From Gemmatimonadota bacterium (GTDB lineage Bacteria > Gemmatimonadota > Gemmatimonadetes > Longimicrobiales > Gaopeijiaceae): 40,004 nucleotides of DNA. Positions within the stretch are counted from its first letter, which is position 1. Every line of letters begins with the position of its first letter. The notes beneath the pieces are model-generated. The model saw only the letters and a list, made by a program, of their open reading frames with translations, made no database searches and was not told where the DNA came from. Both the position numbers and the translations under genes were made by a program. The stretch covers positions 1-40,004 of the forward strand of contig JAPPNO010000048.1 of the NCBI GenBank assembly GCA_028873845.1. The letters are read 5' to 3'. This document shows positions 30,541 through 37,810 of this stretch, in pieces.

Positions 30541-31140
30541 TCACCCCGGCCAGCGCTGCACCGCCATCACGGCCGCGACTCCACCCGCCAGCGCCGACAG
30601 CAGCAATGTCCACGCACGCTCCGGGAGGGAGAGAAAGCGCACGGCCACCAGCGCCACCACCAGCACCCCCACCGCCACGACGATCTGGGCGAGTTCAAGA
30701 CCGATGTTGAAGGACAGCAGGGGGACGAAGAGGCTCCTCTCCTCGCCGAGCGCCAGTCGCAGGAAGTTGGAGAAGCCGAGTCCGTGCACCACTCCGAAAG
30801 CGAGGGCCAGCGCGTAGCGGAGGGGACGCGCGGCGACCTTGTGCTCGGCCGGATCCTCGCGCCGAAGCCCCACCAGGTTGGTCACCGCCGTGGCCACGAT
30901 CGTAACGGGGATCAGGAACTCGACCAGCCCGGTGTCGACGCGCACCAGGCGGAGCGTGGCCACAGCGAGCGAGACCGAATGGCCGATTGTGAACGCGGTC
31001 ACAAGCACGAGCAGCTCGCGCCAGCGCTTCAGCGAATACGCGGCGCAGAGGACCGCCAGAAAGAGGATGTGGTCGTAACCCTGCAGGTCGAGGAGGTGCT
31101 CGAAGCCGAGCCTGAGGTAGACCGTGAAGGTGCTGATCAT
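30541..31140 (-). CDS. HupE/UreJ-like integral membrane protein
   Basis: A 199-residue membrane protein of the HupE/UreJ_2 family. The ATG at 31140 overlaps the PHP gene stop by ATGA. Family motifs: FEHLLDLQGYDHILFLAVLCAAY (with the metal-ligand His/Asp), VLVTAFTIGHSVSLAVATL, GLVEFLIPVTIVATAVTNLVG, FGVVHGLGFSNFLRLALG and FNIGLELAQIVVAVGVLVVAL. Six hydrophobic helices. Characterised HupE proteins carry Ni2+ or support hydrogenase and urease metal supply, but no such enzyme is encoded here. Last gene of an operon with hipB-hipA and the PHP protein; the metal could supply the PHP protein (speculative). Confidence 0.85.
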   Translation of the reverse strand: MISTFTVYLRLGFEHLLDLQGYDHILFLAVLCAAYSLKRWRELLVLVTAFTIGHSVSLAVATLRLVRVDTGLVEFLIPVTIVATAVTNLVGLRREDPAEHKVAARPLRYALALAFGVVHGLGFSNFLRLALGEERSLFVPLLSFNIGLELAQIVVAVGVLVVALVAVRFLSLPERAWTLLLSALAGGVAAVMAVQRWPG

Positions 31141-32486
31141 GACTCGCCTGCTGCCTCCCGGTGCCGGGCAATCGTCCTCGCCTTGAGGCGGTGCCAGGCC
31201 GTCCGGACCAAGACGAGAATCCCGATCCAGGCGATCCATGACCCCCGCTCTGCCACCGTCAACATGCGGAAATGCTCCCAGAGCAGCCACGGCACGGTCA
31301 GGGCGACCCCCACCCAGGTGCCATCGTGGTACGGCATCCGCCGCTCGACCACCGTCGCCGCCCTGCGCCGATCCCGGTGCAGCGCCCCCTCGATCGCGCC
31401 CCCGAGCTCGTCCGGCGACATCTCACGCCATCCCGGCACCCTCATCACGCTCCAGGCCGCGACGGTGCGCCCCCACCCATGCAGGTTCGACCCCGCAACA
31501 ACCGCCAGATCCATGCTGTCGGCGATCGCCAGGATCTGCGCGCGCTCGGCCTTCCCCTGCTCGAGCCCCCTCGGCGCCCCGTCGCTCAACTCGACCCCGA
31601 CCACCCCCGCCGGCGACCCCGGCCCAAACGGCACAACCTGGTCCAGAGGGCCGGGGATCGTGTACAGCATCGTCACGGGCGGCGCCCCCCGCTCCCGCGC
31701 GGCCGCGATCGAGTCGGGGGCGAGGTGGTGCCGGGTGCTGTCCAGTGCGAACACATACCGCTGCCGGCCCCCGAGCAGGTTGACGTGCCGGTCGCGGAGC
31801 CGGACCTCCATCCCCGACAGCATCACGGCGCGCTCGCCCGCACGCGCCGGGTTGGCGGACGCCGCGTCGTCCACCCCGGCCCACGTGTAGTGATCGGTGA
31901 TGTACGCCGCGTGAAAGCCGCCGTCCTCGTGCCAGGCGCGATTGCGCTCGGCCGTGAAGCGGGACCGCCCGTCGTGGGAGTGGTTGGTGTGCGAGTGGAA
32001 GTCGACCGCGAGGAGGTCGGGGTCGTCGAGCTGGATGGCCACCATGGGGCGCGGGAAGAAGACGGCGGCGGCGTAGAAGGCGGCCAGCGCGATCAGGAAA
32101 AAGACGGCGCCGCCGAGTTCCAGCACGGCCAGCATCACGCTGAACCCGGGGTGGGCGGCATCTTCGGCGGTGGTGGGGTCGGCGGCCAACTCGCGGCGTC
32201 CGGTTCGAACCGTGTGGACGCGACGAAAGAGGTAGATGAGGATCAGGGTCGCCAGGACCGCGTAGTGCTGGCTGACCGTGAGCAGCGACAGGGTGTCCCA
32301 GATGCCGAAGAGGGGGGCGAGGAGGAGGTAGCCGAGCGACTGGTGGAGGTGGGTGGAGGGGACGGGGGTGGCGGTGGCGGCGTCTTGGAGCGGTGGGGTG
32401 GCGAAGAGGGTGCTCAGAACGACCAGGGCGAGGAGAGCGATGAGGAGGCGGGGGACGGGTGGACGGCGTGTGGGAGTACGAATCAT
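31137..32486 (-). CDS. Membrane-anchored PHP-domain protein
   Basis: A 449-residue protein. The N-terminal 150 residues hold four membrane segments (LLIALLALVVLSTLFATPP, LGYLLLAPLFGIWDTLSLLTV, YAVLATLILIYLFRRV, LELGGAVFFLIALAAFYAAAVFF). The catalytic part starts with PHP motifs: LLAVDFHSHTNHSHDG, AWHEDGGFHAAYITDHYTWAG, VMLSGMEVRLRDRHVNLLG, and AVVAGSNLHGWGRT, giving several His/Asp metal ligands. A C-terminal membrane pair (WVGVALTVPWLLWEHF, WIAWIGILVLVRTAWHRL) closes it. PHP proteins hydrolyse phosphoesters. ATG at 32486 overlaps the hipA stop (ATGA), and its own stop overlaps the HupE start. Active site predicted on the periplasmic or cytoplasmic face cannot be told from sequence. Confidence 0.82.
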   Translation of the reverse strand: MIRTPTRRPPVPRLLIALLALVVLSTLFATPPLQDAATATPVPSTHLHQSLGYLLLAPLFGIWDTLSLLTVSQHYAVLATLILIYLFRRVHTVRTGRRELAADPTTAEDAAHPGFSVMLAVLELGGAVFFLIALAAFYAAAVFFPRPMVAIQLDDPDLLAVDFHSHTNHSHDGRSRFTAERNRAWHEDGGFHAAYITDHYTWAGVDDAASANPARAGERAVMLSGMEVRLRDRHVNLLGGRQRYVFALDSTRHHLAPDSIAAARERGAPPVTMLYTIPGPLDQVVPFGPGSPAGVVGVELSDGAPRGLEQGKAERAQILAIADSMDLAVVAGSNLHGWGRTVAAWSVMRVPGWREMSPDELGGAIEGALHRDRRRAATVVERRMPYHDGTWVGVALTVPWLLWEHFRMLTVAERGSWIAWIGILVLVRTAWHRLKARTIARHREAAGES

Positions 32487-33760
32487 CGCGCGGTGGTCTC
32501 CCCCCGTGTCGTCCCGGCAAGCCGGCCGGCGCGCTCGATGATGCGAGCCGCGAAACCGGACAGTGCCTCCTCGTCGAGCCCCGGTCGCTCCAGCTCCGCC
32601 GCGACACCCTCACAACGCTCGCGCGCCACCTCGCAGAGTTCGCGGACGCGCCGCCGCACGAACGGAACCGAGAGGCCGCAGTCGCGTGCGAAACGGTTCC
32701 AGGTGCCGGGGCGAAACTCCTTCAGCGCACCCCTTCTGCCGATCTTCATGGCCAGGGTGGCCGCGAGGTGCGGATACGCGACCGTGCACATCAGGTCGTA
32801 GAGCGGGGCGAGCGTGGCCGCGGCTGCCGGGTCGTGCAGGATGCTGTAGTTCTTGCCGTGCGCGTCCGCGTTGCCGATCAGCACCTGGGTGATGGCCGCG
32901 TCGAGGAGTTCGAGCACGGCGGCGGCCGGGCGCGTGCAAACCCGCCGCAACAGGTCGAAGCAGCGGGCGAACCCCGGTCCACCGTCGGAGGCATACTTCC
33001 GGGCCGGCGGCACTCCCAGGGCCTGGCAGAAGTCCTCCTGGTGCAGCCGCCGCACCGTTCCGTCGGCCCCAACCCGCCGGTCATAGCGCTCCACCAGCAG
33101 GAACGGACGGCCGCCCACCACCCTGACCTCCACGGGAGCCACCCTGAGGCCAAGCTCGGCGGAGAGGCGCATCGCGAAGGCCTCGTTCTCGGTAGTGGCG
33201 GCCAATCCGGGGATGGGAGGCTTCAGGATGTGCGTCGTCGGTTGCCCCGGCGAGGGAACCGCAATCCCGTGGCCGGTGACCACGACCGGCAGTTTCGACT
33301 GCGCACCGGCGAGGGAGAGCCGTAGTCCCTCCTCCTGGCCCGCCAGAAACGGCCGCGTCCTGATGGTGTCGAGAAGTTCGACCAGTCCATCGTCCGACAA
33401 CATCCGTCCACCGCCGACCTCCGACACGGACGGACGCACCCCCTCCGGACACAGGGTGAGCGCGCCGGCCACTTCCTCCCCCAGCGCCGCCAGCAGGCGA
33501 AAGGTGTTCGACGAGGAGACCCCGAGCGCCGCGGCGACCGCGTCACGCTGTGAGCCTTCCGGCAGAAGGCCCTCGAAGAAAGGTGCACAAGCGCGCGCGC
33601 TGAACGACTCCGGCCGCTTGGGCAGCGAAAAGGACACCGGCGGTGCGGCCGGCTCCGCGATCCAGTCGCCGCCGTACGCGAAACGCATGGCCCCATGGCG
33701 GTCCAGCCCCAGCGACCCGACGACGACCCCGTCCCACCACACCGTCAGTGCACGCGTCAT
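32483..33760 (-). CDS. hipA: HipA-family serine/threonine kinase toxin (full length)
   Basis: A 425-residue full-length HipA-type kinase. The N-terminal subdomain begins TVWWDGVVVGSLGLDRHGAMRFAYG and includes SFSLPKRPESFSARACAPFFEGLLPEG. Kinase features: Gly-rich loop SLAGAQSKLP (149-158), HILKPPIPGL (ATP-lysine), the catalytic loop IGNADAHGKN (295-304) and the metal Asp in LAPLYDLM (320-324). HipA phosphorylates glutamyl-tRNA synthetase in E. coli; the target here is unknown. hipB ends 16 bases upstream. Its stop overlaps the PHP gene start, an unusual continuation for a hipBA operon. All catalytic residues are present. Confidence 0.92.
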   Translation of the reverse strand: MTRALTVWWDGVVVGSLGLDRHGAMRFAYGGDWIAEPAAPPVSFSLPKRPESFSARACAPFFEGLLPEGSQRDAVAAALGVSSSNTFRLLAALGEEVAGALTLCPEGVRPSVSEVGGGRMLSDDGLVELLDTIRTRPFLAGQEEGLRLSLAGAQSKLPVVVTGHGIAVPSPGQPTTHILKPPIPGLAATTENEAFAMRLSAELGLRVAPVEVRVVGGRPFLLVERYDRRVGADGTVRRLHQEDFCQALGVPPARKYASDGGPGFARCFDLLRRVCTRPAAAVLELLDAAITQVLIGNADAHGKNYSILHDPAAAATLAPLYDLMCTVAYPHLAATLAMKIGRRGALKEFRPGTWNRFARDCGLSVPFVRRRVRELCEVARERCEGVAAELERPGLDEEALSGFAARIIERAGRLAGTTRGETTAR

Positions 33761-33776
33761 CGCACGGCCCGAAGTC

Positions 33777-34022
33777 TCACCGCTCCCCGTGCCCGGGCGC
33801 GTTCATTTCCGGGCCGCCGGGCGAATCGATCCGTACCTTGCAACCCAGCGCGTCCAGCACGGCGAGCGCCTTGCCCACCCGAGCCGTCTCCTTCCCCCGC
33901 TCCAGTTCGGACAGGAAGCGCACACCGACTCCCACGGCCCCCGCCAACTGATCCTGGCGCAGACCCTGGGCACGCCGTGCGGCGCGAATGATCCGTCCCA
34001 TCTCTTTGGTCGTCATCATCAT
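33777..34022 (-). CDS. hipB: HipB-type XRE antitoxin
   Basis: An 81-residue helix-turn-helix protein: TTKEMGRIIRAARRAQGLRQDQLAGAVGVGVRFLSELERGKETARVGKALAVLDALGCKVRI, the typical HipB XRE fold with the recognition helix VGVRFLSELERG. Three consecutive ATG codons (34022, 34019, 34016) can start it; the first is used. The frame upstream is open but overlaps the two operator palindromes. The C-terminal tail is short and acidic/polar (DSPGGPEMNAPGHGER). It should repress the operon by binding the CCCGATC-core palindromes. Confidence 0.9.
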   Translation of the reverse strand: MMMTTKEMGRIIRAARRAQGLRQDQLAGAVGVGVRFLSELERGKETARVGKALAVLDALGCKVRIDSPGGPEMNAPGHGER

Positions 34023-34023
34023 G

Positions 34024-34041
34024 TTTTCCCGATCAGGAAAA
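34024..34041 (-). promoter_or_regulatory. HipB operator-like palindrome, proximal copy
   Basis: TTTTCC-CGATCA-GGAAAA, a perfect 6-bp inverted repeat directly in front of the hipB start codons. It shares the CCCGATC.GG core with the distal copy at 34074-34089. E. coli HipB operators (TATCC-N8-GGATA) have the same kind of symmetry, so binding by HipB is the simplest reading. Confidence 0.6.
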
Positions 34042-34073
34042 TAGCGCTTCCGTGCACCTCCGCAAGCCCGGAT

Positions 34074-34089
34074 TATCCCGATCGGTATA
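34074..34089 (-). promoter_or_regulatory. HipB operator-like palindrome, distal copy
   Basis: TATCCCGATCGGTATA, a near-perfect palindrome with one odd base (TATCC/GGTATA), about 49 bases from the proximal copy centre to centre. The shared core suggests cooperative binding by one repressor. No certain -35/-10 pair seen between the two. Confidence 0.55.
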
Positions 34090-34197
34090 GCGGCGCGGTC
34101 GGTGGTGCATCGTCCCCCGTCCCCCGTCACCCATCCCCCCCCTTCGCGGGTTTTCAGCCCTGCCGTCAGGCCGCGTGACACATGGCGAGGAGCCCCT

Positions 34198-36498
34198 TCA
34201 CCGCACAAACGCGTGCGAATACTTCACCATCACCACCCGCCCGGTCGACAGCGGCTCCCGCCCCCTCCCGACGCCCCGGTCGTTGTCCAGCCCTTCGTTG
34301 TACACCACCCACAGATCCGTCCCTTCGCGGAAGTGATACCGGAAGCGCACGTTCACGCTGGTCTGGTCGATGGTGCTGTTGTACTGGGCGAAGGTGCTCA
34401 TCGAGATGCGCGGGTTGAGCGCCGTGTTGAGCTTCAGGACCGCCAGTTGGGTGGTGGTGTTCACCGACGTGCGCGGGAACGGGGTCGGGAACCGGATGTG
34501 ATTGACCTCGTAGCCGGCCTCCACTTCCAGGTATTTGGAGACGGTCCAGGTGGGGCCAAGGGAAAGGCCGAGGCGGGTGCCGCCGTAGAAGGTCCCCGCC
34601 GACCCCTCGAATTCGCCCCGGAGGGTCGCGCTGCGGGGAAGGCGAAGCATGACGTTGGCCTCGTGGAACCAGTATTCGCCGGGCCGGACGGTCAAATCCG
34701 CGACGCGAAACCCTGACCGCACGCTCTCGAAGCTCGACAGCGCCCCGATCGTCAGGTTCGATCCCCCCTTGAAGTCGAACTCGAACTCGGGCCGGATTTC
34801 GCGCGATTCCGCCGATCCGTCACCCCTGCGGTTGTAGTGCGCCGTCTCCACGCTCACCGCCCTGGACCGGAGGGGCGAGTCGGCATCCCGATACTGCCGG
34901 TATCCCAGCTGCCCGGCTACGTAGTTGAAGTCCCTGCGCGACTGGAAACCGAGCCCGGGCCGGTAGAGCGCGCCCACCCGGATCATCTCTCCGTAGTAGA
35001 AGAGCCCGTCGTCCCGGCGCCGCTCCAGCCGGGCCCGCAGCAGCCCGGACTCCGGTCCCGGCTCCTCGTCGGCGAACCGCTGCTGCCATTCGTCGAAGGT
35101 CTGCGCCCACTGCACCACGAGATACTCGTCGCCGAACAGCCGCAGCACCGCATCCAGCCCGTACGCGGCGTTGGCGCCCGCGGGCGAGTCCCGGTCGTAG
35201 GTGTAGGACCCCAGCCGCGTGGTCGCCATGGCACCCACCGAGGAGTACGGGTTGAAGACCTGCTGCCTGAGGCGCAGCACACTCATGGTCTCCGACGGGA
35301 AGTTGCCCCGGGCCGCGGTCTGCATGCTCAGGAAGCCGAAGTCGGTGCCGGCCAGCCGTCCGACCGCGCGCACGCCCCCGTAGATGCGCACCGGTTCGCC
35401 CTCGTCCAGGCCGATCCGGCGGCTGTGGAAGAGGCGGTTGAAGAAGCCGCCCGTGTTGAAGTCGAAGGTCGACGCCCGCTCCTGGAAGAACTGGCGCTTC
35501 TCGGGGAAGAAGAGCGAGAAGCGGGTCAGGTTGATCTGCTGCTCGTCCGCCTCGACCTGTGCGAAGTCCGTGTTGACGGTCACGTCCAGGGCGAGGTTGG
35601 AGGTGGGGGACCACTTGACGTCGAGACCCGCCTCGGTGGTAGGGTCGCGTTCGGTCCGCCATTCGTACCGGGTCGTGCCGGGCGGCCGGACGAGCACCGG
35701 CGTCTGCTGGACGCCGCCCAGGGCATAGGGGGTCACGTAGAGCGGGGTGGCCTGGCGCACGTCCCGGAGTACCACCCGCTGGGCCCGCGACGGGCGGGCG
35801 AAGCCGAGCCGGCCCGAGCTTGGGTCCATGGCCGGATAGGTCTGGCGCTCGTTCTTGCGCGGGATCATGCGGTAGGTGATGAGCCCCATCGTCACCTCGC
35901 CGTCGACAGTCTGGAAACCGAGCGTCGAGAAGGGGATGCGGAACTCGGCGAACCAGCCGCGGTCGTTCTTCGTGGTGGCCACGTCCCAGTGGGCGTTCCA
36001 GTCCCAGTTCATGGGCATGCCGCTCGTGAACTGCGCGTCGTTGGAGACGGTGCGGTCCTGCCGCACGCCTTCGGGGTTGGTGACGAACCAGACCGCGGTC
36101 TCATAGTCGTTGTAGCTGTCGATGACCACGGCCAGGATGTCGTCGCCGCTGTAGCTGTCGCGGTAGAAGGTGCCGGTGCGGATCCGGTGGGGCTCGGAGT
36201 CGTACATGCGGCCGGACACGTACAGGTAGCGGTCGTCGTGGGCGACGCGCACCTCGGTGGCCTCGGTGAGGGGGCCGCCGAAGGTCGGGGTGTACAGGGT
36301 CATGGGGAAGGGGGTTATTTCGTCCCAGGCGGCTTCGTCGACGATGCCGTCCAGTGTGATTGGGCCCGTGAGACGGGGGATGGTGACGGGGGAGGGGAGC
36401 GGGTCGGGGTCCTGGGCCTGGAGAGGGGCCGGAAAAGCGAGGGGACCTCCGAACAGGGCGACGGCAAGAAGGGTTGGAAGGCGATGTATACTGCACAT
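34198..36498 (-). CDS. DUF5916 outer-membrane barrel protein with CBM9-like N-terminus
   Basis: About 766 residues from the ATG at 36498, with signal MCSIHRLPTLLAVALFGGPL followed by AFPAPLQAQ. ATG 36519 is an alternative; both candidate starts lie in a repeated CATGACAT. The first domain is carbohydrate-binding family 9-like: ITLDGIVDEAAWDEITPF, ATEVRVAHDDRYLYVSGRMYDSEP, DDILAVVIDSYNDYETAVWF and WFAEFRIPFSTLGF. The DUF5916 part follows: EAGLDVKWSPTSNLALDVTVNTDFAQVEADEQQINLTRFSLFFPEKRQFFQE, the family hallmark, then a barrel of alternating strands ending STGRVVMVKYSHAFVR with terminal aromatic/Arg. Probably a surface protein working on glycans or peptides. Stand-alone gene on this strand. Confidence 0.92.
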   Translation of the reverse strand: MCSIHRLPTLLAVALFGGPLAFPAPLQAQDPDPLPSPVTIPRLTGPITLDGIVDEAAWDEITPFPMTLYTPTFGGPLTEATEVRVAHDDRYLYVSGRMYDSEPHRIRTGTFYRDSYSGDDILAVVIDSYNDYETAVWFVTNPEGVRQDRTVSNDAQFTSGMPMNWDWNAHWDVATTKNDRGWFAEFRIPFSTLGFQTVDGEVTMGLITYRMIPRKNERQTYPAMDPSSGRLGFARPSRAQRVVLRDVRQATPLYVTPYALGGVQQTPVLVRPPGTTRYEWRTERDPTTEAGLDVKWSPTSNLALDVTVNTDFAQVEADEQQINLTRFSLFFPEKRQFFQERASTFDFNTGGFFNRLFHSRRIGLDEGEPVRIYGGVRAVGRLAGTDFGFLSMQTAARGNFPSETMSVLRLRQQVFNPYSSVGAMATTRLGSYTYDRDSPAGANAAYGLDAVLRLFGDEYLVVQWAQTFDEWQQRFADEEPGPESGLLRARLERRRDDGLFYYGEMIRVGALYRPGLGFQSRRDFNYVAGQLGYRQYRDADSPLRSRAVSVETAHYNRRGDGSAESREIRPEFEFDFKGGSNLTIGALSSFESVRSGFRVADLTVRPGEYWFHEANVMLRLPRSATLRGEFEGSAGTFYGGTRLGLSLGPTWTVSKYLEVEAGYEVNHIRFPTPFPRTSVNTTTQLAVLKLNTALNPRISMSTFAQYNSTIDQTSVNVRFRYHFREGTDLWVVYNEGLDNDRGVGRGREPLSTGRVVMVKYSHAFVR

Positions 36499-36611
36499 GA
36501 CATTAAGTAAACTTCTCATGACATGTTGAACGTGTCCTGGGCACCCCCGGGATGATGGATGGTCGGTCGCGGGCCGACATTCGCCCACGACCCTTGATGA
36601 TAAGATACGGG

Positions 36612-37418
36612 ATGCCACCGCTCCACCTCGATACCCTCACGGCCCCCGGGGCCGCGCCAACCCGCAACATGCTGCTCCTGCACGGCATCTACGGCGCGGG
36701 GCGGAACTGGCGCACCGTCGCGCGCCGGCTCGTGAACGCGCGTCCCGGCTGGCGCGTTACGCTGGTCGATCTGCGTGCGCACGGGCGGTCGCCGCGGCTG
36801 GCACCCCACACGATCGAGGCGTGCGCGGCGGACCTGAGGGGTGTGGAGGCGGATATGGGTGCCCCCGCCGACGCCGTGCTAGGTCATTCCTTCGGGGGCA
36901 AGGTGGCGCTCGTGCATGCGCGCCGGGCCGAGGGGGCGGCCCGCCAGTTCTGGATCATCGACTCGGCGCCGGGGACGGGGCGGCCGGCGGGGGGCGCGTG
37001 GCGGATGCTCGGGGTGCTGCGGCGTCATCCCGGCCCGTTCGGGAGCAGGGCCGAGGCGGCGGCCGCGGTCGAGGACGAGGGGTATTCGCGGCTGGTGGCC
37101 GCGTGGATGGCGTCGAATGTGGGGCGGGACGGGGTGGGGGGGTGGCGGTGGCGGCTCGACCCGGACGAGATGGAGGGGTACCTGCGCGACTACTTCCGGA
37201 GCGATGCGTGGGATGTGGTCGAGGAGCCCCCCGCGGGCGTGACGATCCACTTCGTGAAGGCGTCGGCCTCGAGCGTGCTGGACGACGACGACGTGAAGCG
37301 CATCCGGGGGGCGGGGCGGCGGACGGGCCGGGTCTTCCTGCACGAAGTCGAGGGTGGACACTGGCTCAACACGGAGAATCCGGCAGCCCTCCACGAGTTG
37401 CTGGTGGCCAACGTGTAG
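36612..37418 (+). CDS. Alpha/beta hydrolase (YbfF-like esterase)
   Basis: A 268-residue hydrolase from ATG 36612 (in-frame ATG 36597 also possible). Signatures: LLLHGIYGAGRNWRTVARRL (oxyanion hole), VTLVDLRAHGRSPRL, nucleophile elbow GHSFGG with Ser93, and catalytic His in VEGGHWLNTENP near the C-terminus; the acid is likely an Asp in the KASASSVLDDDDVKR region. The cap domain has the Trp-rich DGVGGWRWRLDPDEMEGYLRDYF segment. Cytoplasmic. Divergent from the DUF5916 gene, with about 110 bp between starts. Substrate unknown; family members are acyl-thioesterases or esterases. Confidence 0.9.
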   Translation: MPPLHLDTLTAPGAAPTRNMLLLHGIYGAGRNWRTVARRLVNARPGWRVTLVDLRAHGRSPRLAPHTIEACAADLRGVEADMGAPADAVLGHSFGGKVALVHARRAEGAARQFWIIDSAPGTGRPAGGAWRMLGVLRRHPGPFGSRAEAAAAVEDEGYSRLVAAWMASNVGRDGVGGWRWRLDPDEMEGYLRDYFRSDAWDVVEEPPAGVTIHFVKASASSVLDDDDVKRIRGAGRRTGRVFLHEVEGGHWLNTENPAALHELLVANV

Positions 37419-37429
37419 GACGCCGGGTC

Positions 37430-37690
37430 TCAGTCCGCGTCCCGAAGCACCATGTACACCGTGCCGGCACCCACCAACAGCAACGCGAAGACCCAGGCGA
37501 AGGTGGTATCGGTCACCGCCCCGCCCCATCCGGTCCTCCACAGCACGATCAGGCCCACGAAGCAGAGAACCAGTTCGACCGCGCTGAAGACGAAGATTCC
37601 GGCGCGCTGCTGTTCAGGCAGCTTCCGCGTAAGCCACGGCAGCGAAATCAGCGTCATCGCCGTCCAGCCCGCCAGTACGTAGAAGAACAT
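37430..37690 (-). CDS. Small three-helix membrane protein
   Basis: An 86-residue protein from ATG 37690 with GGAGG seven bases ahead; codons upstream in frame lack a ribosome site. Three hydrophobic helices: FFYVLAGWTAMTLISLPWL, IFVFSAVELVLCFVGLIVLW and FAWVFALLLVGAGTVYMVL. Family not recognised. Convergent with the hydrolase, 11 bases away. Confidence 0.68.
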   Translation of the reverse strand: MFFYVLAGWTAMTLISLPWLTRKLPEQQRAGIFVFSAVELVLCFVGLIVLWRTGWGGAVTDTTFAWVFALLLVGAGTVYMVLRDAD

Positions 37691-37734
37691 GTCATCCCCT
37701 CCCCTTGGTGGTGGTCGGTTTAAGGACTGAAAGC

Positions 37735-37769
37735 GGGCCCCCGCGCCGATCACCTCGGCGCGGGGGCCC
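37735..37769 (-). terminator. Strong hairpin behind the TonB receptor gene
   Basis: GGGCCCCCGCGCCGA, loop TCACC, TCGGCGCGGGGGCCC: a perfect 15-bp GC stem 42 bases past the receptor stop. On the minus strand it is followed by GCTTTCAGTCC, a poor T-run, so termination may need more than the hairpin. Confidence 0.7.
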
Positions 37770-37810
37770 GACCGGTCAGCGCGCGGCTGACACGCTTACG
37801 TCACCCCTTC

